Shown here one piece after another: positions 1 through 7,678 of a stretch of DNA of 64,000 bases. The translations under genes were made by a program, and so were the position numbers. Source of the stretch: Paenibacillus glycinis (GTDB lineage Bacteria > Bacillota > Bacilli > Paenibacillales > Paenibacillaceae); the NCBI RefSeq assembly GCF_009909185.1, contig NZ_JAAAMV010000025.1:62001-126000 (forward strand), written 5' to 3'. Position 1 is the stretch's first letter; each line of letters opens with the position of its first letter. The notes under the pieces were generated by a model. It made no database searches, was not told where the DNA came from, and worked only from the letters and a program-made list of their open reading frames with translations.

Positions 1-28
1 TCGCTTTTGCCTCCGGCGGCATCTCCAT
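1..28 (-). CDS. Possible start of a gene leaving the left edge
   Basis: On the minus strand an ATG at 28 and a second in-frame ATG at 22 open a frame that stays open to the edge (MEMPPEAKA). A GGGAG sequence lies just upstream, about 8 bases from the second ATG. Only nine codons are visible, so no function can be given and the call may be wrong. Confidence 0.25.
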
Positions 29-100
29 CACTCTCCCGTGTCGCCATGATAGCATTATTTCACATTTATTGGAAGGCATGACAACGCCGGCTTGCAACCG

Positions 101-130
101 AAAAAGACTCCCCGGAAAAGGGAGCCTTTT
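101..130 (-). terminator. Intrinsic terminator of the LPXTG fragment
   Basis: Read on the minus strand, AGGCTCCC pairs with GGGGAGTCT (8 bp with one G-U) and is followed by a T run. It sits just past the stop of the minus-strand fragment at 148. Confidence 0.7.
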
Positions 131-147
131 ACTTGGCCGAATACGAC

Positions 148-534
148 CTATCTCATGCTGCGGAACAAGCGTTTCCGGAGCAGGAACACGCCCAGAAGGA
201 TGACCGCCAAGCCGGCCAGCCTTACGCCCATATGACTGCTTTCGCCCGTCTTCGGAAGCGTCGCTCCCGTTCCGGGGTCGATCGTGCCGAGCGGCACGTC
301 TCCGACCGTGATCGTGATCAAGGTTTCCTCGGCATTGCCGTCCTTGTCCTTCACGATAATGGAGAAATTGTCTTTGCCCGTATAGCCTTTGCCCGGCTTA
401 TACGTCCAGCTGCCGTCGGGCTTCACCGTCACTTGGCCGTGCTTCGGACCTTGATTCACGACGGCGATGCCGCCGAGCGGCACGTCCACGCTGCTTTCGA
501 TCAGCTCGTCTTTGCCGGTCGTCTCGGCGCTGGC
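148..534 (-). pseudogene. C-terminal fragment of an LPXTG cell-wall-anchored protein
   Basis: The frame ends with a textbook sortase signal: LPKTG, a hydrophobic segment (about 20 residues) and a positive tail (RKRLFRSMR). Before it lies a bacterial Ig/cadherin-like repeat (GSWTYKP, GKDNFSI) of the kind found in tandem in large surface adhesins. An in-frame TAG at about 532-534 closes the frame upstream. The only internal starts (GTG at 489) have no good ribosome binding site and would give a 113-residue protein without signal peptide. I therefore read it as the surviving tail of a larger surface protein rather than a functional gene. A short, exported protein cannot be excluded. Confidence 0.65.
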
Positions 535-549
535 CTATCCGATACCGAA

Positions 550-586
550 AGCCGGGAACCTCTATGCGAGGCTCCCGGCTTTTTTG
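550..586 (+). terminator. Orphan intrinsic terminator, plus orientation
   Basis: A 13-bp stem with one mismatch (550-562 with 568-580) is followed by six T on the plus strand. No plus-strand gene precedes it, and it abuts the broken upstream end of the LPXTG fragment. It probably belonged to a gene that has been lost. Confidence 0.6.
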
Positions 587-636
587 CGCGGAAAGCGAAC
601 CTGCCGATCGGGATCCGGGATGAACGGAGGGAAGTT

Positions 637-654
637 TGAGGATACTAATCCTCA
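637..654. promoter_or_regulatory. Palindromic operator candidate upstream of the exporter
   Basis: TGAGGAT and ATCCTCA form perfect 7-bp arms around a 4-bp centre, about 180 bp before the MFS/WrbA pair. This is the size of a MarR/TetR-type site. No regulator gene adjoins it, so the binding protein is unknown. Confidence 0.35.
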
Positions 655-836
655 CTATGGAAGCGGACGAATGCCAAGCCCCTCGCCCTTTTATATGTAC
701 GTAATGACATAATATAACCGGCTGAGCATGAGGCGGTCGCGGCTCGAGCTCTCCGAAGACGACCGGCGCGAGCTGGAACGCATACAGCAAGAAGTGCTGC
801 GCTTGTTAAGACAATCAAGGGAGGAAGCATCACGTA

Positions 837-2588
837 ATGACTACTATGGTATCCAATCAATTGCGCAAAGGGCCGATCATGGCTTCCTTGCTCATCGCCG
901 CTTTCGTCGCGCTGCTAGCCCAAACGGTGCTTAACGTCGCGCTGCCGCAAATGATGGTGGATCTCGACGTCGGCGAGAGCACGATCCAGTGGCTGTCCAA
1001 CGGCTACATGCTGGTCAACGGCGTACTCGTGCCGATCAGCGCTTACTTCATTAATAGGTTTACGACCCGCAAGCTGTTCTTGGTCGCTTCCGTCACGTTC
1101 GCGATCGGCACCACGGTCTGCGCCGTATCGGGCGATTTTACTTGGCTGCTGGCCGGCCGTCTCATACAAGCGGGCGGCGCAGGCATCCTAATGCCGCTGA
1201 TGATGATCGTGATCATGACCATCTTCCCCGTCGAAGAACGCGGCAAGGCGATGGGCCTGATGGGCGTCGCGATGATCTTCGCGCCGGCCGTCGGACCGAC
1301 GCTTTCCGGCTGGATCGTCGAAAACTACGATTGGCATGTCTTGTTCTACATCATATTGCCGCTGGCGATCTTGGCTGTCGTGTTCGGCGCCTTCTCGATG
1401 AAGGACGTCATCAAGACATCGCGGCCGAAGCTCGACGTGCTCAGCGTCATTCTGTCCACGCTCGGTTTAGGGGGGCTGCTCTACGGCTTCAGCGAAGCGG
1501 GAACGGCAGGTTGGGACTCGACCGAAGTCATCGTATGCTCGGCCGTCGGAGCGGTGGCGCTTCTCTTGTTCATCGTCCGCTCGATCCTCGTGAAGATTCC
1601 GCTGCTCGAGATGCGCGTCTTCAAATATCCGATGTTCTCGCTCACGGCTCTGATCAATGCCATTATCACGATGGCGATGTATTCCGGCATGATCCTGCTT
1701 CCGATCTTCTTGCAGACCATTCGCCACTTCACGCCGCTCGAATCCGGCTTGCTGCTGCTTCCTGGCGCCATCCTGATGGGCATCATGTCGCCGATCACCG
1801 GCATGGTGTTCGATAAGATCGGCGCGCGCTGGCTGGCCGTCGTCGGCCTGATCATCACGACCGTCACGACGTTCGAGTTCAGCCGCCTGGAGATCGATAC
1901 GTCGTATAATCATATGATGCTGTTCTATACGCTTCGGATGTTCGGGATGTCCATGCTGCTGATGCCGATCCAAACGGCCGGACTCAATCAGCTGCCGCGC
2001 CGCTTGAACGCGCACGGTTCGGCCATGTCCCAGACGCTGCGGAACGTTTCCGGCGCGCTCGGCACCGCCATTCTCGTGACGCTGATGACGAACAAAGCGA
2101 CTTCGCGCGCGAAAGAATTGGCGGTCTCGGGCAACGTCGATCCGTCCGATCAAACGAAAATGGGCGAAATCATGCAGCAAGCCACGATTTACGGCATTAA
2201 CCATTCCTTCGTCGTCGCCACTTGGCTGACCGTCGCCGCGCTCGTGCTGGCGTTCTTCATACGCAAGGTGTCGCCGCGCGAGGATGCGGTGGAAGTGCCG
2301 GTCATGGTGGCAGAAGAGATGCAGGCGCCGCCCTTGGCGGAAATCGCCGAGGATCGGGACCGCTCGAACCGACAAAGCGCGGACAGCGAATTCCGCGATG
2401 CCATCCGAGGGTTTCTCAAGCCTGAGCCGGCGAAAGGCAACGAGCATTTTAACGATAACGAATATCGGAAGGCGCTTCTGCAGCTGAGGGGCAACCCCAA
2501 AGAAGAGGAACATCCGGAAGAAATGAATGATAAAGCCTACCGGGAAACGCTTAAGAAACTGACTGAACCCGTCAAAGACAACAAGTGA
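837..2588 (+). CDS. MFS multidrug exporter, DHA2 (EmrB/QacA/LmrB) family
   Basis: A 583-residue, 14-segment major facilitator that should expel toxic compounds by proton antiport at the cytoplasmic membrane. The first segments (LNVALPQMMVDLDV; NGYMLV) and motif C (GVAMIFAPAVGPTLSGW, about residues 141-157) are typical of DHA2 drug exporters. An AGGGAGG site lies about 12 bases before the ATG. The hydrophobic core ends near residue 480. After it comes an unusual charged cytoplasmic tail with three related repeats of about 25 residues (EFRDAI, EYRKAL, AYRETL). A WrbA-like reductase follows after 42 bp and is probably co-transcribed, suggesting joint defence against quinones or electrophiles. 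The substrate is not known. Confidence 0.9.
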   Translation: MTTMVSNQLRKGPIMASLLIAAFVALLAQTVLNVALPQMMVDLDVGESTIQWLSNGYMLVNGVLVPISAYFINRFTTRKLFLVASVTFAIGTTVCAVSGDFTWLLAGRLIQAGGAGILMPLMMIVIMTIFPVEERGKAMGLMGVAMIFAPAVGPTLSGWIVENYDWHVLFYIILPLAILAVVFGAFSMKDVIKTSRPKLDVLSVILSTLGLGGLLYGFSEAGTAGWDSTEVIVCSAVGAVALLLFIVRSILVKIPLLEMRVFKYPMFSLTALINAIITMAMYSGMILLPIFLQTIRHFTPLESGLLLLPGAILMGIMSPITGMVFDKIGARWLAVVGLIITTVTTFEFSRLEIDTSYNHMMLFYTLRMFGMSMLLMPIQTAGLNQLPRRLNAHGSAMSQTLRNVSGALGTAILVTLMTNKATSRAKELAVSGNVDPSDQTKMGEIMQQATIYGINHSFVVATWLTVAALVLAFFIRKVSPREDAVEVPVMVAEEMQAPPLAEIAEDRDRSNRQSADSEFRDAIRGFLKPEPAKGNEHFNDNEYRKALLQLRGNPKEEEHPEEMNDKAYRETLKKLTEPVKDNK

Positions 2589-2630
2589 GGCAGCAAGGTT
2601 GGTTTTCCGACAACGAGAGGAGATCGAACG

Positions 2631-3197
2631 ATGAAAATTTATATTGTTTTCGATAGCGAAGCAGGCCATACGGAACAACTGGCAAGGTCCGTCGCCAAAG
2701 GGGCCGAACGCGTAGAAGGAGCCGAGGTCTTCATTAATCACGTCAAGAAGGCGAACGTAAACGATCTCAAAGAGATGGATGCGATCATCTGGGGATGTCC
2801 CGGACACTTCGGCACCATCAGCTCCGGCCTGAAGGAATGGATCGACAAACTCGGTTATTTATGGGCGAACGGAAAACTGGTCGATAAAGTCGGCGCCGTA
2901 TTCTGCACCACGGCAACCATCCACGGCGGGAGCGAAGCCACCTTGCTGAACCTGATTACGCCGATGCTCCATCAAGGCATGATGATCGTCGGCTTGCCGG
3001 CCAATATTCCGGAGAATGCGCTGTACGGCAGCTACTACGGCGTAGGGGTAACGTCTCCCGTCGAAGATGCGAACGACACGCTGAGCCAATCGTTATTCGC
3101 GAAAGGTCTCGTGCTGGGAGAAACCCTCGGCACGCGCGTGGCCAATGCGGCTGCTATCTATGCCGCGGGCAAGGCAAGTCGGGCAACGAAGGAATAA
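2631..3197 (+). CDS. WrbA-like NAD(P)H:quinone oxidoreductase, flavodoxin fold
   Basis: At 188 residues this matches the WrbA/flavodoxin_2 family, FMN enzymes that reduce quinones by two electrons and so avoid semiquinone radicals. The N-terminal beta strand and phosphate-binding loop ([14 protein letters not shown], residues 5-18) bind [14 protein letters not shown] (about 54-64) and the HGGSEAT segment (about 97-103) match WrbA positions that contact the flavin. An AGGAG site precedes the ATG. It sits 42 bp behind the MFS exporter and before a strong terminator, so the two form an operon. Family assignment is firm; the exact substrate is not. Confidence 0.87.
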   Translation: MKIYIVFDSEAGHTEQLARSVAKGAERVEGAEVFINHVKKANVNDLKEMDAIIWGCPGHFGTISSGLKEWIDKLGYLWANGKLVDKVGAVFCTTATIHGGSEATLLNLITPMLHQGMMIVGLPANIPENALYGSYYGVGVTSPVEDANDTLSQSLFAKGLVLGETLGTRVANAAAIYAAGKASRATKE

Positions 3198-3205
3198 ACA
3201 TTGCG

Positions 3206-3236
3206 AGAGCGCGGCCCGCGGCGGGCCGCGCTCTTC
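3206..3236 (+). terminator. Intrinsic terminator of the exporter/WrbA operon
   Basis: A perfect 13-bp GC-rich stem (3206-3218 with 3222-3234) with a 3-base loop ends in a weak T/C run, just after the WrbA stop. Confidence 0.75.
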
Positions 3237-3423
3237 TGCAAGCTGCCCGGCAATCGGCGCTCTAACGAATCGTCGCGCCGCGTTGCCCGGATGCGAATTG
3301 CATAAAGGGAATTCGTCAGTCATGTCATGGTCAAACCGTGTTTATTCGAAGAGACCTTCCCCGAGCCTGACCGCTTGTTGGACGGCCTCGCCGTCCGGTT
3401 CCTGACGGGGCGTCGGCTGCCCG

Positions 3424-3978
3424 TCACGAGGAAATCGTCTTGAGCTTGCGGTTGATCTGCACGATCCCGATCCCGAGCAGCAGGAAGAGGAGCGCATAGA
3501 TCGCAAGGACGGGCACGTAGATTCCCCATAAGTGACCGTTCGCTCTCGGCAGTAAGCCGATGCCGTTCAAACACATGATGATCAGGTTGAGCAGCAGCAT
3601 GACGGTTATCATGCGCCGCAGTCGCATGTAATGCGCGACGAGCGACTCCCGGTCCGTATAGAGCTGCGGGTCCTCGTCCGGCCGCCATTCCCTGCGGAAG
3701 TAATACCAGGCTTGGGTGCAGTTTCCCGCAAACTCCCAGCCGGCATCGCGATAAAGCTCCAGGTATTCTTGGAGCTTCTCCTTCCCCAATCCGAGCTGAT
3801 AATCCAACCGATACGTGTACCGAACCGATGCATCCCGCTCGAATTCGCTGCGTATGACGCCGCCGCGCTTCCAATGCAGCCCCTGCCGGGACATTTCGTT
3901 GATCCAGCGCTCCTCCTGCTCGTACTGCCAGCTGAACCACAGATGATACTTGCGCTCCATCCGCGCGTGATTCCCCAT
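3424..3978 (-). CDS. DUF2812 membrane protein
   Basis: The 184-residue protein begins with a cytoplasmic DUF2812-type domain (about residues 10-110, with FSWQYEQEERWINEM and the basic/aromatic strand RYTYRLDYQ) followed by two membrane segments (about 122-142 and 152-172). In Firmicutes DUF2812 genes nearly always follow a PadR-type repressor, as here: its ATG lies only three bases after the PadR stop at 3982. The biochemical role is unknown; a sensor or membrane-stress accessory controlled by the repressor is the usual guess. Confidence 0.8.
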   Translation of the reverse strand: MGNHARMERKYHLWFSWQYEQEERWINEMSRQGLHWKRGGVIRSEFERDASVRYTYRLDYQLGLGKEKLQEYLELYRDAGWEFAGNCTQAWYYFRREWRPDEDPQLYTDRESLVAHYMRLRRMITVMLLLNLIIMCLNGIGLLPRANGHLWGIYVPVLAIYALLFLLLGIGIVQINRKLKTISS

Positions 3979-3981
3979 CCC

Positions 3982-4320
3982 CTACGCCTCCTCCGAATGC
4001 ACGATTCGCCGCCCGGCAACGAGCAGCTCCTCCAGCCGGCTCATCTCGGACGCAACCGTATCTCTGCCGTCCTGCGTAATGCTGTACATCTTGCGCCTCG
4101 CATCCGTACCTTCCGGGCCCGGATAATGATCGATGAGCCCTTTGCCGAGCAACGCGTTCAACGCGGTGTACAGCGTGCCCGCGCCGAGCTTCACCCTGCC
4201 GCCGCTCATGCCCTCGACTTCCTGCATGATGCCGTACCCATGCGAAGGCTGCGCATACAGCGCGATCAAAATGTAATAGAACGCCTCCGTAAGCGGAAGC
4301 ATGCCTTTCAAATTGGCCAC
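3982..4320 (-). CDS. PadR family transcriptional repressor
   Basis: I place the start at GTG 4320, because GGGAGG lies 11 bases upstream; an open frame continues further but runs through the promoter. The 112-residue product has the PadR winged helix: TEAFYYILIALYAQPSHGYGI, then LGAGTLYTALNALLGKGLI and the wing RRKMYSITQDGR. PadR proteins repress their own operon until an inducer binds. Two GATATATC operators overlap its promoter, so it should repress itself and the DUF2812 gene behind it. No effector-domain extension is present. Confidence 0.9.
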   Translation of the reverse strand: MANLKGMLPLTEAFYYILIALYAQPSHGYGIMQEVEGMSGGRVKLGAGTLYTALNALLGKGLIDHYPGPEGTDARRKMYSITQDGRDTVASEMSRLEELLVAGRRIVHSEEA

Positions 4321-4353
4321 GACGGATCTGCCCTCCCCGACTATTATGACTAA

Positions 4354-4401
4354 CGATATATCGTATGTTGATACATTAACATTAGATATATCGACTGTCA
4401 A
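4354..4401 (-). promoter_or_regulatory. PadR promoter with two operator palindromes
   Basis: On the minus strand a perfect -35 TTGACA (4396-4401) is followed after 17 bp by TAATGT (4373-4378). The palindrome GATATATC occurs twice, at 4385-4392 inside the spacer and at 4355-4362 downstream, 30 bp apart (about three helical turns). The arrangement fits a repressor binding two sites on one DNA face. Confidence 0.65.
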
Positions 4402-4511
4402 TATAGTATGCAGAAGCTGATCTTTTTCGGGGCGGCCAAAAATAGACGCTCGGCCTAGCGCTCCCGTCCAACGAGACTCATAGACTGCTTGAAAGGGAAG
4501 GTGGATGGAAC

Positions 4512-5711
4512 GTGGCAAAAGTAGGTGTCGTCATGCCCGCTTACTATCAGCAAGAAGCCTTGATCAGGCTGGCGGTGCAATCCGTGCTGAACCAGACCTG
4601 GCGGGATTTTAATTTCGTCATCGTCGTGGACGGCGCGCCTGACCTGGTGCCGCTCTTCGACGAATTGACGCAAGGGGATCCCCGGGTCAGCATCGTCGCG
4701 TATCCGGAAAATCAAGGCGTGGCCTTCGCGCTGAATTACGGCTTCGAAATCGTGATGGACCAGGGCTGCGAATATTTGACCTGGGTCTCGACGGACAACG
4801 TCTATTATCCGAATTTCCTCGATGCGCTCGTGCGCGAGATGGACCGCTCCCATCCGAACGTCGGCATTGTTTACAGCGCTTTCCGGCATGTCTTGGAGAA
4901 CGGCCTCGCGGCGCATCCGGCGGAAGTGATTCGGGAGGTCCGGGAATTTCAACACCGCCCCAAGGAAGCGCTGCTCGAAGGGTGCATCATCGGCCCCAGT
5001 TTCCTGCAGCGCACGAAATACTGCCGGATGCTCGACGGCTACCGGTTCAAGTACATCCAGGATTACGATTATTGGATCCGGCTGACGGATTACTGCGACA
5101 TCCAATACATTGCGGTCGAGCTCATGGACTACCGGATCAATTCGCCGTTCAGCTTGTCGACGCATATCAGCGAGGATCCCGCCAAGCATCGCGTCTGCTG
5201 GAACGAGGTCCATCAATCGCATTACGAGACCCGGCAGCGCAGGGGGATCAAGGCCGACATCAGCGCGCTGTTCCTGATCCGGCCGGGCGAAGTGCAGCAG
5301 GCGCAGCAAGCGCTGGCGAAAATCGTCGACCAGTACGAAACGAACTTCGAGCTGATCATCGTCGGCCTGACGACGCAGCGCGAGGTCGAAGCCGTGCTCG
5401 AGCCGTATACGGATCCGCGGATCCGCGTGCTCTATTATTCTTACCACCGGGACGTTAACGCGCTGCGCAAAGCGCTGGCCAAAACGAAATCCGACTGGTG
5501 CGTCGTCTACGACAGCGCCCATGTGACGGCCGATCTTGGATATCTGAGGTCGGTCCGCAGGTCGGGAGTACTGGATAAAAGCAAAGCGTCGGCGATTACG
5601 ATGCCCGGCCGATCGGTCGTCGCCTCCAACGAGATCGTCAGCCTCTATCAAACGCTTGCCGTGCGGCCGGCCCTCATGAAGTTCGTGGAGAACGCGATTC
5701 ACGACTCCTGA
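4512..5711 (+). CDS. Family 2 glycosyltransferase
   Basis: A 399-residue GT-A fold transferase. Residues 1-110 carry the nucleotide-sugar site: VVMPAYYQQEALIRLAVQSVL, then IVVDGAPD and a WVSTDNVYY segment in place of the usual DXD. A second GT-like half (about 240-380) contains repeated strand/helix elements (FELIIVGLTT; DWCVVYDSAHVTADL). It starts at GTG 4512 behind GGAAGG. No membrane segment is visible, so it is likely cytosolic and could act on a surface glycan. It stands alone, divergent from the PadR operon. Acceptor and donor are unknown. Confidence 0.82.
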   Translation: MAKVGVVMPAYYQQEALIRLAVQSVLNQTWRDFNFVIVVDGAPDLVPLFDELTQGDPRVSIVAYPENQGVAFALNYGFEIVMDQGCEYLTWVSTDNVYYPNFLDALVREMDRSHPNVGIVYSAFRHVLENGLAAHPAEVIREVREFQHRPKEALLEGCIIGPSFLQRTKYCRMLDGYRFKYIQDYDYWIRLTDYCDIQYIAVELMDYRINSPFSLSTHISEDPAKHRVCWNEVHQSHYETRQRRGIKADISALFLIRPGEVQQAQQALAKIVDQYETNFELIIVGLTTQREVEAVLEPYTDPRIRVLYYSYHRDVNALRKALAKTKSDWCVVYDSAHVTADLGYLRSVRRSGVLDKSKASAITMPGRSVVASNEIVSLYQTLAVRPALMKFVENAIHDS

Positions 5712-5819
5712 GCCGGGGGACGCCGCGAAAAACAAAAGCACGCCCTCCTCGTCGACGTCCGCCTGTCGCCATGCGGAATACGATGAGAAGCAGCGTGCTT
5801 GTGGGCCGTGCGAACGTCC

Positions 5820-5838
5820 GGAGCGGAGGCTCCGCTCC
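5820..5838 (-). terminator. GC-rich hairpin after the DUF3889-like gene
   Basis: GGAGCGGA and TCCGCTCC form a perfect 8-bp stem directly downstream of the minus-strand stop. There is no T run, so it may only stabilise the 3' end. Confidence 0.4.
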
Positions 5839-5840
5839 GC

Positions 5841-6485
5841 TTAATCGGTTGATCCGTGCATTGGCGCGGCGCGCCAGGTCGGCTCGAAGCCGCTCAGGTT
5901 CTCGAACCGTACGGCAACGACTTGATCCGTGCGGATGCGGTACGCGACCGTGACGCGGATAAGTCGGCTGCGGCCCTCTTGCCTGATCCAGAACCGGAAG
6001 GTTTGGCTGGCGGCACGGCCGTCCGCGCAATCGCATCCGAAGGGCTTGGCGCCGACGATTTCGGCGCCGGGATATTTCCTTCGCACCGCTTCGGCCGCGT
6101 AACGCTCCCATTTTCCGTAGGACGGAACGGGCCCTTCCGACTTCTCGATTCGCTTGACCCGGGCTTTGCCCGTCCCGTTCGCGGCTTCGACGGTGACGTA
6201 CGCGCCGAATTCCGCGGCCCCTTCCCGCAGCCAGAATCGGTAGACGAACCGTTTGGACGAGGACGATACGGCTTCGCATCCGACATAGCGCATGTCCGTC
6301 AAGGACGCCCCGGGGTAGCGCGCGGCCGCGGCTTTGCGCGCGAAATCGCTCCATTGTACGTAGTGGTGGTAGCCGTCATCGGGATCATACTTGGCCGGCG
6401 CCGCCGCCGCGAGCGGCGAACGGACCGACAGGACAAGCAGCAGGGTCAGCAGCGGGGCCAGTAGTGGCAAAATCAACCTTTGCAC
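5841..6485 (-). CDS. Secreted protein with two DUF3889-like repeats
   Basis: It starts at GTG 6485 with GGAAGG upstream. Residues 1-30 form a signal peptide (long leucine core, then AAAAPA). The mature part has two similar units of about 85 residues. Each begins with an aromatic/Trp-containing helix (WSDFARKAAAARYPGA; WERYAAEAVRRKYPGA), continues with a strand holding one or more cysteines (YVGCEA; FGCDCADG), and ends with FRFWIRQ/YRFWLRE and a beta strand. The pattern resembles DUF3889 proteins of bacilli, normally one unit. Function unknown. The paired cysteines in the exported domain could form disulfides. Confidence 0.6.
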   Translation of the reverse strand: MQRLILPLLAPLLTLLLVLSVRSPLAAAAPAKYDPDDGYHHYVQWSDFARKAAAARYPGASLTDMRYVGCEAVSSSSKRFVYRFWLREGAAEFGAYVTVEAANGTGKARVKRIEKSEGPVPSYGKWERYAAEAVRRKYPGAEIVGAKPFGCDCADGRAASQTFRFWIRQEGRSRLIRVTVAYRIRTDQVVAVRFENLSGFEPTWRAAPMHGSTD

Positions 6486-6553
6486 GGCAATCCTTCCTTT
6501 GCAGCCGGATGCCGGTTAGGATGCCACCGCCGCGTCCTTCCTATCCGGGCCGG

Positions 6554-7609
6554 TTAACCGTGCAGCGCCGCCTGCCGTTTGTAGTGGTCCTCCAGCACGA
6601 GGCAGGCCATCGCTTCGATCACCGGCACGACGCGCGGGCAAATGCACGGATCGTGGCGCCCTTCGGTGCGGATCGTCCGCTCCTCGCCCTGCGTGGTCAC
6701 CGTCTGCTGCGGCGACGAGATCGACGAGGTCGGCTTGACCGCCACGCGGAACACGATATCGGCGCCGGTGCTGATGCCGCCCAGGATGCCGCCGGCATGA
6801 TTGCTCAAGAATCCGTCGGCGTTCATGCCGTCGTTATGCTCGCTGCCCAGCATGCCGGCCGCCGCGAAGCCCGCGCCGAATTCGATGCCCTTCACGGCGC
6901 CGACCGACAGCATGGCCTTCGCGAGATCCGCGTCGAGCTTGTCGAACACCGGCTCGCCGAGGCCCGCGGCCGCGCCGCTGATCCGGCATTCCACGATGCC
7001 GCCCGCGCTGTCGCCCCGCGCGACGAGCGTCTTGACGTAATCCTCCATCCAGCCCGCCGCCTCGGGATCGCACGCCCGGACGCTGTTCTTCTCGATCTCG
7101 TCCGGCTGGTACGTCCGGCAGGCGATACCGCCGATTTCCTTCGTATACGCGACGACGCGGACGCCCCTGTCCTCCAGCAGCTTGCGCGCGACCGCGCCCG
7201 CGGCCACCCGCGCCGCCGTCTCCCGGCCCGATGCCCGTCCGCTGCCGCGATGATCGCGAATTCCGTATTTCTTCAGGTACGTATAATCGGCGTGCCCCGG
7301 ACGGAACGTCTCGTCCATCCCGTCGTACGCGCTCGGCCGCATGTCCTTGTTGTCGAGCAGGATGCACAGCGGCGTGCCCGTCGTCCGCCCCTCGAACATG
7401 CCGGATACGATGCGGATGACGTCGTATTCCTTGCGCGGGGACGTCACCGCCGATTGCCCCGGCTTGCGGCGGTCCATCTGAACCTGAATATAAGCCTCGT
7501 CGAGCTCGACCCCGGGCGTGACTCCCTCGACGATAACGCCGACCGATACGCCGTGCGACTCCCCGAACGTCGTGATTTTGAATGCTTCCCCAAATGTGCT
7601 GCCTGCCAT
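6554..7609 (-). CDS. aroC: Chorismate synthase, E. coli-type
   Basis: This enzyme makes chorismate from 5-enolpyruvylshikimate-3-phosphate (EC 4.2.3.5) using reduced FMN in the cytosol. The start is ATG 7609, with GGAGG seven bases upstream; the longer open frame has no support. The signature TTFGESHG (residues 13-20, His19 catalytic), RPGHADYTY and the HNDGMNADG segment are all present, and the length (351) is full. The N-terminus (MAGSTFGEAFKITTFGESHG) is of the E. coli/Gram-negative kind, unlike the MRYLTAGESHG start of the Bacillus enzyme. It is not in an aro operon and faces a LysR gene, so it is probably a second, dedicated copy. Confidence 0.9.
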   Translation of the reverse strand: MAGSTFGEAFKITTFGESHGVSVGVIVEGVTPGVELDEAYIQVQMDRRKPGQSAVTSPRKEYDVIRIVSGMFEGRTTGTPLCILLDNKDMRPSAYDGMDETFRPGHADYTYLKKYGIRDHRGSGRASGRETAARVAAGAVARKLLEDRGVRVVAYTKEIGGIACRTYQPDEIEKNSVRACDPEAAGWMEDYVKTLVARGDSAGGIVECRISGAAAGLGEPVFDKLDADLAKAMLSVGAVKGIEFGAGFAAAGMLGSEHNDGMNADGFLSNHAGGILGGISTGADIVFRVAVKPTSSISSPQQTVTTQGEERTIRTEGRHDPCICPRVVPVIEAMACLVLEDHYKRQAALHG

Positions 7610-7649
7610 GATGAGACACCTCCGCGATTGTTCATTGCCGTTAAGGTTG

Positions 7650-7678
7650 ATTATAATGAACGGATAACGATAAATGAA
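7650..7678 (-). promoter_or_regulatory. aroC promoter in the aroC/LysR intergenic region
   Basis: The minus strand has a consensus -10 TATAAT (7650-7655) but only a poor -35 (TTCATT) 17 bp away. A dyad TTAT-N9-ATAA (7651-7667) overlaps it. A weak -35 with a dyad is what one expects for a promoter activated by the adjacent LysR protein. Confidence 0.45.

Noticed and set aside
728..934. Small plus-strand frame (MRRSRLELSEDDRRELERI...) before the MFS exporter
   Set aside because: Its first 35 residues look protein-like and could be the tail of a lost MarR regulator, but it has no ribosome site and overlaps the exporter gene by about 100 bp in another frame.
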